This document shows, piece by piece, positions 1 to 10,947 of a stretch of 64,000 nt of DNA. This stretch comes from Tretioscincus oriximinensis. Lineage: Eukaryota > Chordata > Lepidosauria > Squamata > Gymnophthalmidae. The DNA is taken from assembly GCA_022410635.1 (NCBI GenBank), contig JAJVDF010000774.1, forward strand, positions 94,930 through 158,929, in the 5' to 3' direction. Made by a program: the position numbers and the translations under genes. Below the pieces are notes generated by a model. It was not told the DNA's origin, did no database searches, and saw only the letters and a program-made list of their open reading frames with translations. Position 1 is the stretch's first letter. Each line of letters starts with the position of its first letter.

Positions 1-95
1 AAGAAGAAGAAGAAGAAGAAGAAGAAGAAGAAGAAGAAGAAGAAGAAGAAGAAGAAGAAGAAGAAGAAGAAGAAGAAGAAGAAGAAGAAGAAGAA
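1..95. repeat. (AAG)n microsatellite, tail of the adjacent SINE
   Basis: Uninterrupted AAG triplets run from the window edge to about 95 and then become an A-run. On the minus strand this is a (CTT)n tail directly after the 3' end of the tRNA-SINE at 96-319. It is therefore read as that SINE's tail, expanded into a microsatellite. The true length is unknown because the window starts inside it. Confidence 0.95.
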
Positions 96-319
96 AAAAA
101 CCTGGGTTCTTATACCCCGCTTTTCTCACCTCTCAAAGGGACAAAAAGTGGCTTGCAAGGGTATTTTGCCCGAAGGCAGTCAGTTGCAATTTCCTAGCTG
201 GGTTGGCTAGAGCTACAGGCTAGTGGAATGTGTTCACCCCTCCCCACATCCGACACAGGGCTTCAAAATCTNATCTCCCAGATGAGAGACCATTTCCTTA
301 GCGACAGAGTAATTTGTGC
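96..319 (-). mobile_element. tRNA-derived SINE, copy 1
   Basis: Read on the minus strand, it matches the copies at 30797 and 45122. There is a tRNA-like head (GCTAAGG, then a degenerate B box near TTTTGAAGCCC), a body with CCTGTAGCTCTAGCCAACCC in one orientation or the other, and a 3' end reading TGAGAAAAGCGGGGTATAAG before the CTT tail. That 3' end resembles the Bov-B-like tail of Sauria SINEs, so Bov-B mobilisation is inferred. The A-box region is mutated. It is not a functional tRNA gene. Confidence 0.8.
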
Positions 320-1853
320 ATAAAGTGCTTATGGTGTTTGGGAGTGGCTCCACTTCATCAGTAGGACAAACTGCCTTAGAAACAGAGGGTCCATAGAAAT
401 AGAAAATAGCAAACCACTTTTAAATTACTGCCAAGTATACTGACTCCAATGGGAGAATACTTAGAAGGGTGAAGGGCAAGGAAGAGGAAGGGAAGGAGCA
501 AGGGAAAGGAAAAAGCGTGGGAAGGAGCAGGAAGAAGAAAGAGAAGGATTTATAGACAGGAGTGGGAGGATGATGGTTGAAAGGCAGCGGAGGAGCAGAA
601 ATAAGCANATAAACACCAGGGCTATGGTCACACTTTATATTTATAACTATTTAAGCCCTTCATTGTTTGTTTCACTGGGTCAGATCTAAAAATCCATTTC
701 TCTACCTTTACTGGATTAAACTGCTGGAAAAAGATTATCCTGTATCCAAATTTTGTCAGAATAGAGGTTTTTGATCTTATTAGTTTGTTTTAGTTTTTCA
801 TGATATGAAAAACAGAGTTTTGGGTCAGGCAGAAAGCAATTCCATTTTCATCTTGTACACTATTGGACCCTGTGGGCAATGAATTGGACTAATTCCATTA
901 TCCCCATTGTCCCATTTCGTTTGTTTTTTTCTCTTTTTCCCCAATTTCTTGCTTCCTTTTACCTTTTTCAATAGGGGAAGAAAAAAGTATAATTACTGTT
1001 CTTAATAGTATTCAGAAGTGGTTAAATATGCTACACTTGCAGCAGAATAAGTTCGTCAAACAGACTATGTATTGCACATAGTGAAAACAGATTGTAAGAA
1101 AAAGTCATTATATTAGACAAATACAAGCCAATAATATTTTTCTCAAAATACTAAATTTCTGTGGAAGAACTTTGTGTTATGAAGGACCCCCTCTGAGCTA
1201 TGTATATCAAATCAACTTGACCATGTTCTTTGTGAGTAGATAATAGATTTCATTTTTCCCTTTATAGGAAAACAAAGAAAGCAAACTACAGGTGATCTAG
1301 TGCCATTAGGAATGTCTGGAAACTGTTTAATATCATAGAATTAAAATTATTTGATATTAAAATTCTTTGATATCCTGTGGCATATATACAATGCTCCAGA
1401 TGCATGCAAACATTCAAATGTTTGGTTTACAGTAATCTAGACCTAGGCAAAACTCAATTTTTGTTTATACAATTAAGTTTTAGATGATTCTTGCTTGTAA
1501 TAAAAGAGCTAAATGCAGTAGGGCCATTTTAGAACAGTCTGAATCGAACTATTCCATTCATTCATTTCAATCAAGTATCCCTTGATTTAGTTTGAACCAA
1601 ATCAATCCTTTACGAACAGGAGATGGTTTAGTGTGACCACTGATCAGAGCTGAACTAAATAGTTCAATTTGAACTTTTCTAAAATTAACTATATTTTCTC
1701 GTCTCTGCAATGCTATTGTATCCATACAATAGGATATTTTACGCTGGTTTCTACTGCATGTATCTCATTCAGTTTCACTGATCCTCATTCCATTTTGTTG
1801 ATTAGTTTTATTCTTGCCAAATCCAAATGTGGTAGGTTAGGCTGAGAGAAAGT
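320..1853. other. AT-rich sequence, no gene seen
   Basis: No exon, RNA gene or recognised repeat is visible here. The only marked features are a purine-rich patch at about 470-565 (mixed GGAA, GAAG and GGAG) and short AT-rich runs. Frames are closed by frequent stops. Confidence 0.6.
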
Positions 1854-1889
1854 GGCTGCATGCACACAGAATATTTCTACCTCAATTGG

Positions 1890-2377
1890 AGCCAGATGAG
1901 GAAGACTATCATGAGGCACAGGCTGAGGCATCTGTACAAAAAGCTGGCAGAGATACGAGCCTGGCATGGGGGAGCAGATGGAATCTGCGACCATGCCCTA
2001 AATACCTTCCTTGTGGGCTGAGCAGAAGCTCACGTAAGAAGGCAAACAAAAATACACTTGAAAGAGACTAATTACACAAACAATGCCAAGGACGAGAGAA
2101 GAGCCGAATAGTCATACACAAACCAAGGTCAAACAAGCTGGGAAATCTGCCAAGGAAGCTAGATACACNCACATGCCAAGTAAACAACTTGTCTTTAGCA
2201 ACTTGCTGGCAAGCTCAGGATGATTTATATAGGATTTCTCCCAGAGTCGCTGAGTCTNCACCTGCTGCTTCTTGACTATTAGCAACTCCTTAACCCTTTC
2301 CAGCCTGGGACTTCCTCGTACTCAATCCTCAGAGCTTGAATCCTGCTCCAGATCAGGCCTTACCATGACCTACTCCA
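1890..2377 (+). mobile_element. possible LTR-like insert within a MITE-A copy
   Basis: This segment sits between a TIR-like sequence at 1854 (GGCTGCATGCACACAG) and the internal part of MITE-A that begins at 2378. It carries a TATA-like ATTTATATAGG at about 2224-2235 followed by a pyrimidine-rich stretch, like the promoter and U5 of an LTR. I found neither TG..CA ends nor a target duplication, so the boundaries are estimates. It could equally be unrelated unique DNA. Confidence 0.25.
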
Positions 2378-2697
2378 GCACATGGGTTAAGCATTTTTGA
2401 GCAATTGTCCNGCAGTAAATGTCATTTATCCCGGAATAAACTATTGCTGGGATATTCAGGCATNGTTCCAGAGTCCTCTCGCTTCTGTGGCACAGATTTG
2501 ATATATGAGGATAAAACAACTGAGAATGTGGCAGTTGTTTCCATAGGCTGCTGCAAGTAAAAAAAAAAAAAACACCCTCAGGCTGCTTGCGACGAGATTA
2601 AGGAGCGATGTGAGATATTGGCCAGGGAATATAGACGTGAACAGATATGCAATTGCTATATTCCAGAATATAACTTTATACTGCTTTTTACATCATG
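2378..2697 (-). mobile_element. MITE-A copy (TIR DNA transposon remnant), 2 kb
   Basis: It aligns by eye with both halves of the element at 19174-19864 and with the reverse complement of 61641-62636. Shared landmarks are ATTTATCCCGGAATAAACTA, a stretch reading CAACTGAGAATGTGGCAG, the words TAGGCTGCTGCAAGTAA, and the palindrome TATATTCCAGAATATA (2657-2672, one mismatch from perfect). It has no coding capacity. The outer left TIR may lie at 1854, beyond an LTR-like insert. Confidence 0.7.
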
Positions 2698-3008
2698 GTA
2701 TGCATGCAGCCAGTGACTGGGCCTAGGTTTCTGTGCTAAATTATTTGAATTTTGTAATATGTACACGGTTTCTTATTTAAAGGAGTAGGAATAGTTGTGG
2801 GAATATGAAAGTACAGTGCAAATTGTTTGTAAGAAGTTAGTATTGAAATGTCATTGTTGGAACTTCACCTAGTTAAAAACTGATTATTGGAGCTAATTAA
2901 ACAAGTGGTTGCTAATGTAATGCGGACATTTTGGTTAAGGTCAAATTAGAGTAAGAATTAAATTTGATTTACTGCTTGAATAATGTTAATGGCATTTACT
3001 TNTTCTTA
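2698..3008. other. no gene seen
   Basis: AT-rich sequence between MITE-A and the CR1 3' end, with no recognised feature. Confidence 0.6.
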
Positions 3009-3238
3009 TAGACAAGTTCATGGACACCAAGGGTATAAATGGATACTAGGATGGATGTCTGGATGTTGCCTCCAGGATGGANCAACAGGCAGGACTCCTG
3101 AAATACCATTTGCAGGGAGTCATGAACAGGAGCAGACTGCCCAGGTGCATCTGGTGGGCCTCTGTGTGACACAGAATGCTGGACTTGATGGGCTGTGGCC
3201 TGATCCAATATGGCTCTTCTTATGTTCTTATGTTCTTA
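3009..3238 (+). mobile_element. CR1-clade LINE 3' end (TTATGTTCTTATG family)
   Basis: The segment matches the 3' end of the LINE at 7601-8780 almost base for base, from the words GACACCAAGGGTATAAATGG to the terminal repeat TTATGTTCTTATGTTCTTA. It lacks about 24 bases (CATATTTTGC...) that the other copy has before GACTGCCCAGGTGCATC. It is all 3' untranslated region plus the last few codons, so this is a 5'-truncated insertion, the usual form for CR1-clade LINEs. Confidence 0.9.
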
Positions 3239-4856
3239 CGCTTGGAAGAATACCCTACACTATTTAGGAACTACTTTCTCGGGATTTTTGTGCAGGAGTG
3301 TACCTTAAAAATATTTATTTATTTTAAATTCAGTAGCAATGGCATGCAAGATGACATATGAAAATTTCAGTGGAAATTGTTGATAACATAATTTTCTGCT
3401 ATTAGTGCAGTACTATCAAGGTGCTAGAAGAATATCACCATAAATATATCCTCGAATTGAATCTTGCTAGAAATGTTATAATTCTGTCCTTTTCAAACTA
3501 ACACATCAAACAAAACAAGCTATTTTTGCATTATTCACTGCTTTTGACATACAGCATTAAAATAGATTTAGTATGCAGAAATGATATAATTTATGGTAAA
3601 TGTGAAAGAGATATCATATGACTTTTTCAAAACATGTGACATGATGAAAAAATGGAATGAACCAAACAATATTTGAATACGTATGAAANTACGAAACGGA
3701 AAACAGAGGAAATACAAAAAATAATGCCTTTCTCCACCAACTTACCAGTTTTGATAAATTGCTGTTACTGCGGCCAAGACTGGTAAAATCTGGAATGTTT
3801 TTCCCCAAATACAACAATGTACATTTAATGTACAATGTACATTTTTTTCTCTTCAGCCATATAAGTTTTTTAAAAATCTTTACTTCCTTCTCTTAATGAA
3901 ATAACCTGTGACATTGGCTCTTCCTCCTATACTGTCCATAACTTTGCCGTAAGAGGTGGTGACATCTTATGAACTTCCTATTGGCATCTTGTGAGCGTCC
4001 ACAGCTGAGTTGAAAGCATTAGCTACTACTCCATTAAAGCAATACACTATCTTACCCTTAATAAATATTTTCCTCATGATAGTCTTTGACGGACACACTA
4101 TTGGTCAAAATAATTCCATGACTTCTCACTGTCCCCCCCCATCTGTCTCACTGGCTCCACTTAAGTGGGGTGGTTCCTCAATTACCACTGCTGTTGCCAT
4201 TTTTTGTCTGCTCACTCATGCCAAGGTAACATGTTGAGAACCCCGGNGGCTGCCATCCCCTACCCGACCACCTACAGCCCCACCTCCAAGCTCCTTCTCC
4301 TTGGAGTTGCAACTATTGCTTTTGGGCATCATGACCTGCCACAACTCTGACTTGGAAGCCCTGCTGCATTCTGTGGCCTGTGTAACATGATGAGCATCAT
4401 GGAAGGCTGCTGCTTCCTGCCCTGCTCCACAACTCTGCCTTCTTCCTCCTCCATGCAGTTGCATTCATCATCATCATCATCAAGGTCTGGTGATAAGCAA
4501 GCTGTTTTCTTTTGGCATTAACTTTGAAAATCTACCTTTGAGTGTGATAAATTTAAGAGCATATGGATTAAGATCATTGAGTATGACATGTAGGAATGTG
4601 AGAGAAATATGGGATCCAGTGTTTGTTTGGGTCGATAGATATAATGATTATGTATATTGAAAAGAGGAGATATTAACATGCAATTGAACTGTGGGATTGT
4701 AGGGTGAAAATATTAATTTAGTTGTGATATTGTGATGCCATCCTAAAGCCAGAGGGGTGGGAGGAAGAGCAGTTTGTGTTATAAGTATCGTGATGTATTT
4801 GTTTTGTAGTTGCTGTCTTATGTCTGGTGCATTGTTTTGTTTAAAAGATTTTTAAA
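3239..4856. other. no gene seen
   Basis: Mostly AT-rich. A short palindromic run of AATGTACATT words lies at 3817-3842 and a short (CAT)n at 4466-4482. Open frames here, including about 82 codons on the minus strand at 4216-4464, show no domain and carry no exon-like signals I can defend. Confidence 0.55.
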
Positions 4857-5030
4857 AGAGTAGAAAATAAAAGAAAGAAGGGAGGGAGGAAAGAATAAAG
4901 GAAAGAAGTTAGAGAGGGAACTAAGGAGGGTTTAAAGGAGGAAGGATAGGACACAATGGAGAAAGGGTGAAAGAAAGAGGTGAAAGGGTGAAAGAAAGAG
5001 ATGAAAGGGTGAAAGNAAGAGATGAAAGCA
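4857..5030. repeat. Polypurine tract with 3 x 21-bp tandem repeat
   Basis: About 170 bases are nearly all A and G on the plus strand. At 4961-5023 a 21-bp unit (GAAAGGGTGAAAGAAAGAGRT) occurs three times with one ambiguous base. The 110-aa minus-strand frame across it, rich in Phe, Ser and His-Pro, is only the translation of this low-complexity DNA. Confidence 0.9.
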
Positions 5031-7331
5031 TTGGCCACACCTAAGTTTGGATCCAGTTTCACTTTCAAAATGGAAAAACACATCAGCAGAATGAACAGTA
5101 ATTTTCTTTCCACAAAAATTGGATCATCTTCTATGTAACCCATAGGTGGATTTTCAGAGTTAAACAATGCCAAAAGAAAAAAAACTTATAGATTTGTTCT
5201 CTCACCCTGAAAGTGAACAGAAACTGGAATATAATCCATAATTTATTTTACATCTGGATTAACCCAGTTGCACCTCTGCCCCTACGCACCTTTCAGCCTG
5301 CGTTATTGGAGCAAGTGTTTGTATTGCAACTACATGAACTTGCCATGTCCNCAGACTCCCGATTGGCTGCTCTTCTTTCCTCTCATACATCTGAGCTCTC
5401 AATTTTCACTTCTCCCTGCTCCCCTACTCACATATGAATGTCAGGTAGGCTTATTAATGAAGAAATGAAGGTGTCTGCTCTGAAATNGGTACAACTCCAC
5501 TATCTGCAAACCTTGCGGTGATGGGATTTAAACTTGGTAAATTACTGAATTTACGTGAGAATATGTGGATTCCTCACGAGTACCATAGCAGTAGCAAAGT
5601 CTTGCCTGTATAGGGCCTAGATTTTAATTCATATTCAGACCATTTCTAGAGGAATTGCATTACAGTGAGGCAATAGGGTTATTCCACTAGTCTTCTCATA
5701 AAAAAGATCTTCTCTGTCATGACAAAATCTATCCCATCTAGCCTAGCCAAATCTGTATTGATTGGTAATAATATTCTATGGGTTTGAAAGATTTCCAGGT
5801 CATTAGAGAGGGTTGTTTCTGCAGGTCATAGTGTATGTATTCTGATATTCAGTGACTAGGAGTTACTTCTTCCTACAACTGACTGTATAATAATGATACA
5901 GTTAGGGAACTGCTTTTTCTTTTCTCATTTTCTTTCATGTTCTGCCAAACTACAGTCCTTATCAACCAAGCCATTTGCTTGCAATGAAGTCTGATATCTG
6001 GAAGGCATCAGTTTTCCATTTCTACTCTGGTCACAGCATTGGTTTCCTCCAATAGCCCTTCACGTTGAATAAAATCCCATGACAATACTGTATATTTGCT
6101 ATTCACTTCCAGTCAAATCTTAAGTATAAAAGCATAATTCTTGCATTACATTGACATATTCTTTTATAGAATATAGCTAATGCTCTTTTTAAAAAAAGTT
6201 ATCAGGGTTTTTTTCTGCTTGCTTAAAAGGAAGAGCTGTTCAGAAATTAAATTGAATTCTTCTTTAGTGACAGGGAAAATGCGCTTTAAAAACTCATTGA
6301 TACGAAATACATTTTGAATCTACTGTTTCATTCCTTAAAGCTCAAAAAACCTTGTATCTAGATTTTCTTTTTTAAAAAAGCTTTCTTGTTATAAATGTTT
6401 CACTGTTATTAGCTTTCAAAGGCATCCCATNAGTTCTTATAACCACGACTACGGTATCATTTATTTCACTTTCCATCAGCTGAAGGAAGATATAACTTGT
6501 CACAGGCTTTAAAGGCTCATGAAATAGACGGAATTCTTTTCCCTGTTTTATCTGCATCCTCCCCCCCAGTCCTTGAGATAATTCTCAGACAGCCCTAGGC
6601 TGACAGGAAATATTCTGTGTCATACGGATCAAGAAAATGGTTTACTTTATATAATGAAAGTCAGGCATTTCACTCCGACTGCTAGATTTGTATTGATCAA
6701 GTGGAAGGGACATGGACAAAATAATCTCCCATCATCCCATCCCTGCATAATTTAAAGACTATGGATGCATTAAGAAATGATACTGAAGTCTCTTTCTGAG
6801 GTCCTGGTCACACATTTATAGTCTACAGCTGCTTCCATACAGCAGATACAATGCTCACCTGTATTGGAGTGACATCCAAGTAGCTTAGCTGCACAAGCTT
6901 TGCCAGCAATCAGTTCACTGCAAAGTGTCAAAGCTCCACAACAGCTGATCACTGGGAAAGTGTAATCCTACGTTGTACAACAAATGTGCAGCAAGCGACA
7001 TAGAGGATGTCCCCACAGCCATAGCAACCAAGTGGGTGAAGTACCACAAGAGCAGGGAAGTAACAGCCAGTTGTGCGCAGGTCTGTGGTGGCTACTGGGA
7101 CCAACATGAGCACAGCATCCTGGCTGTTCCAACCTGAGCACAAGGACAGTGTCCAGACTGTTGCCACACCGGTGCTGCACTCTGGTTGTAGCTTTCTGTG
7201 CAACAATGGAGGTAAGTGCAGGTCAGTGGGTGACTACCTATAGACAGCTTTAACCTCGAAATTCACTGCATAGAAGCATATGTGGAGGCACCCCAGTCTA
7301 AATTTTGGACATACCTTTTCATTCTATAGTT
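5031..7331. other. no gene seen
   Basis: Unique-looking AT-rich DNA. Around 6769-7210 two overlapping minus-strand frames (60 and 85 codons) are Cys-rich but match no family I recognise. No splice-site and polypyrimidine pattern stands out. Confidence 0.5.
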
Positions 7332-7349
7332 TTCTTCTTCTTCTTCTTC
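7332..7349 (+). repeat. (TTC)6 microsatellite
   Basis: Six perfect TTC triplets immediately precede the TIR of the MITE-A copy. Triplet runs like this follow SINE 3' ends elsewhere in the window, so it may be a SINE tail whose body has decayed. Confidence 0.85.
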
Positions 7350-7600
7350 GGCTACGTTCACATGACCAGCTAAAACCCGAAATAAATTTATATTCTGGAA
7401 TATAGCAAATGCCTATCCCGTCACACTACAAAGCTATATTCCGGAATATACAAAGCCTTGTCCTATTCACACGTATACTTGAATTCTCATGACAAACAGC
7501 CAGTTCTGGCACGTTGCTTCAGCTGCGCCCTCCTTCAAACCAGCCCAACAGAGCTGATCGGTGGGCTGACTGGAAGGAGGGCACAGCCAAAGCAATGTGG
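7350..7600 (+). mobile_element. MITE-A copy, truncated at its 3' side
   Basis: It starts with the TIR GGCTACGTTCACATGACC and carries two palindromes, TATATTCTGGAATATA (7389-7404) and a perfect TATATTCCGGAATATA (7435-7450), 46 bp apart start to start. The element at 19 kb has the same spacing. Farther in, CCAACAGAGCTGATCGGTGG matches its reverse complement. An imperfect inverted repeat (GCGCCCTCCTTC... / ...GGAAGGAGGGCAC) spans about 7526-7583. It ends where CR1 coding sequence begins, so the second TIR is missing. Confidence 0.8.
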
Positions 7601-8780
7601 CAAAGGGGATCCAGTTGATATTGTCTATCTAGATTTTCAGAAGGCTTTTGATAAAGTCCCTCATTAAAGGCTTCTAAAAAAGCTCCGTACTCATGGTATA
7701 AGAGGACAGACTTTGTCCTGGATTGGAAACTGGGTGGTATTAAATGGACAGTTCTCTGAGTGGAAAGAGGTAAGAAGTGGGGTACCCCAGGGATCTGTAC
7801 TGGGACCCCTGATTATCAATATATTTATTAATGATCCGGATGCTGAGGTAAATAGTGAAGTAGCCAAGTTTGCTGATGACACTAAACTGTTCAGGGTAGT
7901 GAAAACTGAAAATGGTTGTAAGGCATTCCAAAGTGATCTATTGAAATTGGGTGAGTGGGCATCAACGTGGCAAATGCACTTCAATTTAAGCAAGTGAAAG
8001 GTCATGCATATTGGGGCAAAGAACCCCAACCACTCCTACCACCTGATGGGAATCAAGCTTCTGTGACTGAGCAAGAAAAGGATCTTGGGGTGTTGGTGGA
8101 CAATTCAATGAAAATGTCAACCCAGTGTGCAGCAGCAGCAAAAAAGGCAAATTCCANGTTGGGAATAATTAGGAAAGGAACTGGAGAAGGTGCAGAAAAG
8201 GGCAACAAAAATGATCAAGTGTCTGGAGCACCTCCCTTATGAAGTCAGGCTGCAATGTCTGGGCCTCTTCAGCCTTGAAAGGAGACGTTTGAGGGGTGAT
8301 CTGATTGAAGTGTACAAAATCATGCATGGGATCGACAGGGTGAATAGAGAAAAATGTTTTCTCTCACACACAACACAAGGACCAGATGGCACTCCTTAAA
8401 ACTATTGGNTAGAAAAGTGAGAACAGACAAAGGAAAGTATTTTTTCACCCAGAGGGTCATCGGCCTGTGGAATTTACTTCCTGAAGAGGTGGTGGTAGCT
8501 AACAGCTTGGATAGTTTCAAGACAGGACTGGACAGGTTTGAGGACACCAGGGGTATAAATGGATACTAGGATGGATATCTGGATGTTGCCTCCNGGATGA
8601 AGCAACAGGCACGACTCCTGAAATACCATTTGCAGGGAGTCATAAACAGGAGCATATTTTGCTTTCCACTGTTCGGACTGCCCAGGTGCATCTGGTGGGC
8701 CTCTGTGTGACACAGAATGCTGGACTTGATGGGCTGTGGCCTGATCCAGTATGGCTCTTCTTATGTTCTTATGTTCTTAT
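7601..8780 (+). pseudogene. CR1-clade LINE, decayed reverse transcriptase plus 3' end
   Basis: A degenerate ORF2 of a non-LTR retrotransposon, running from the RT palm to the 3' terminus. Visible motifs are VDIVYLDFQKAFDKVPH (motif A), SGVPQGSVLGPLI, and KFADDTKLF, which contains the catalytic FADD box. Farther on come TEQEKDLGVLVDNSMKMSTQ, then LGLFSLERRRLRGDLIEVYK and the thumb-like FFTQRVIGLWNLLPEEVV. A stop follows VPH, the bases for about seven residues are missing before VVLNGQ, a stop replaces Cys after NLSK, and a larger deletion removes the block between GIIRKG and the ATKMIK segment. The element ends in TTATGTTCTTATGTTCTTAT. The N-terminal ORF2 endonuclease and ORF1 are absent. It is dead, and the fragment begins at the edge of a MITE-A. 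Confidence 0.92.
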
Positions 8781-9924
8781 CTCTTTGGATCAAAACCTGT
8801 AAGCACTTCAGTCTACACCATTCCTGCTACCTAAGACTATTGTTTAGAGCTCCTCTACAGGTATGTCAGCACAGATTAGGGATGGAATGGGCCCTTTGAT
8901 GACACTGCAAGTACTCTGATCAGTCCAATGTGTGAATGCGTATTATTTATAACAGTTTCAAACCAAAGTGTAAAAGTACCATTAGTCTAGCAATGATATT
9001 TGAAGACTATTCCAATGTTCAATCCCACAACCAGGGCCACGAACGTATCATGGTATAGCTTTTTAACAGCAGCAACAAAAAATAACTGATAACATTTCTG
9101 TCTTCAACACGTTTCAATAATGGCATTAGAAAATGCCTCACTCCAAGGAAAAAAACAATAGACATGATTTTGCTGGCATTGGATTGGGATGACTGGCATT
9201 GAAAATGACAGCTCTGCTTTCCTACTCCAGAAGCAAAGTAGGGTCCATTGACCTGTTCATGCAACACAGTGAAGAGTGTAAAAAAATGCCCAGGAATTCT
9301 GGGCTAAAATCTCCACTTGTCTGTTAATATTATTCAGTGATCCTGACCCATTCACTACCTGAGCGTGTCTCATGGGATTTTTATTGTGATAAAAAGGACG
9401 GTGAGAAACACCTTATGCCTTAGAGTTTTTCAAGGAAGCATGAAGAAAATTCATGGTGGAAAAAACTGATTGTGAGCAGTCACCATTGCATGCTTGCCTG
9501 TCTCATGTTGGAAAATAAATAAATTTGTTTTACTTGTGTTCATCTTAAATGTTATTGCATTCACATTCTATTTATTAATGTCTTGCAACAGAGCATGTTA
9601 GACATTAAAAAGCATTGCTTCTGAGAATCAGTGAGGTGAAATGGGAATACTGAAACTCTCTTAGGGAAGCCTTCTGAATTATAATGTGTTGTAATTAAAT
9701 CCATACACCATACATTCATATGCAAAGCTTAGCTCGTGTTCAAATTGCATGATCTTTGCCTCTTGATACAAATTTTGTGATAGGAAACCTCATTTGGATT
9801 TAGCATAGGGTTCCCACATAAAATCTGGGATAGAGATTTGAATGTTGAATGGTTATAGAAGAGAGAACTTTTCACCAGCTGCAGCTTCTAATGTCTGCTT
9901 CATCTGGGAGGAAACTCTTAGTTC
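8781..9924. other. no gene seen
   Basis: Unique-looking AT-rich sequence. I recognise no repeat family or exon. The last ~75 bases lead into the CR1 remnant and may be part of it. Confidence 0.55.
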
Positions 9925-10947
9925 CCCTTCAGGGGAGAGGGAAGTCTCCAGGCCAAGATGAACTACATCCCAGGGTACTGAAGGAACTAGCAGACGTAAT
10001 AGCAGAACCATTTGCAGTGATCTCTGAAAATTTGTGGACAACAGGAGAGGTCCCAGTAGAATGGAGAAGGGCAAATATCGTCCCTATCTTCAAAAAAGGG
10101 AAAAAGATGGAACATATTTATAGATGAGGGAATTGAAGGACGTATCAAAGGTAGGAGGGGTTGCTAATACTAAACAAGATAGATAAAGGATTAAAACAGA
10201 TCTAGATAAGCTGAAACAATGGGCTGAAACTAACAAAGAAAACAGCACATATATAACGAGAGGAATATGGATGAGCAGCAGCACAGGTGAAAAGGACCTG
10301 GGTGTATTGGTAAATCACAGACTAAACATGAGTCAACAGTGTGAAGCAGCTGCAAAAAAGGCAAACACAATCCTGGGGTGTATTAAAAGGAGCATAGTAT
10401 TTCGTTCACATGAAGTAATTATTCCTCTCTACAGTGCTACAGTAAGACCACACTATACTGTGTTCAGTTCAGGGTGGAGGACAATTTAAAAAGGACATTG
10501 ATAAACAAGAGCAAGCTCAAAAGAGAGTTACAAGGATGGTGAATGGTCTGGAAACCATGTCCTATGAGGAACGGTTAAAGGATTTAGGGATGTTTAGTCT
10601 GCAAAAGAGAAGACTGAGAGGAGACCTGATTGCTGTCTACAAATATCTGAAGGGCTGNCACAGAGCAGAGGGATCAGCATTGTTCTCGTTGGCATATGGA
10701 AGGACTAGAAACAATGGGAAGAAACTGGAAGGGAGTAGATTTAGATTAGATATCAGGAAAAAAAAGTCTAAGGGTAAAGGTCGCCACCATTTGAACAGTT
10801 TGCCACAGGAGGTGGTGAGTTCACCTTCACTGAAAGTCTCCAAACAGAGGCTGGACAGTCTGGGATGGTTTAAGGAATCCTGCATTGAGCAGGAGGCTGG
10901 ACCTGAGGACCCTGGAGGTCCCTTCCAACTCTATGATTCTATGATTT
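9925..10947 (+). pseudogene. CR1 LINE with internal deletion of the RT palm
   Basis: The 5' part (9925-10107) encodes the finger region: ELHPRVLKELADVIAEPFA and GEVPVEWRRANIVPIFKKGK. The sequence then jumps to the region after the palm, with EKDLGVLVNHRLNMSQQCEA, AKKANTILGCIKRSIVFRS, EERLKDLGMFSLQKRRLRGD and FRLDIRKKKSK. It closes with the CR1 3' UTR and the terminal ATTCTATGATTT. The catalytic FADD block is missing, which indicates an internal deletion of several hundred bases. There are further stops and frameshifts near 10140-10270 and 10488. This is the subfamily also found at 35392, 43338, 46965 and 47605. Confidence 0.9.

Noticed and set aside
4841..5173. 110-codon Ser/Phe/Pro-rich minus-strand frame
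   Set aside because: It is produced by the polypurine tract and its 21-bp repeats.
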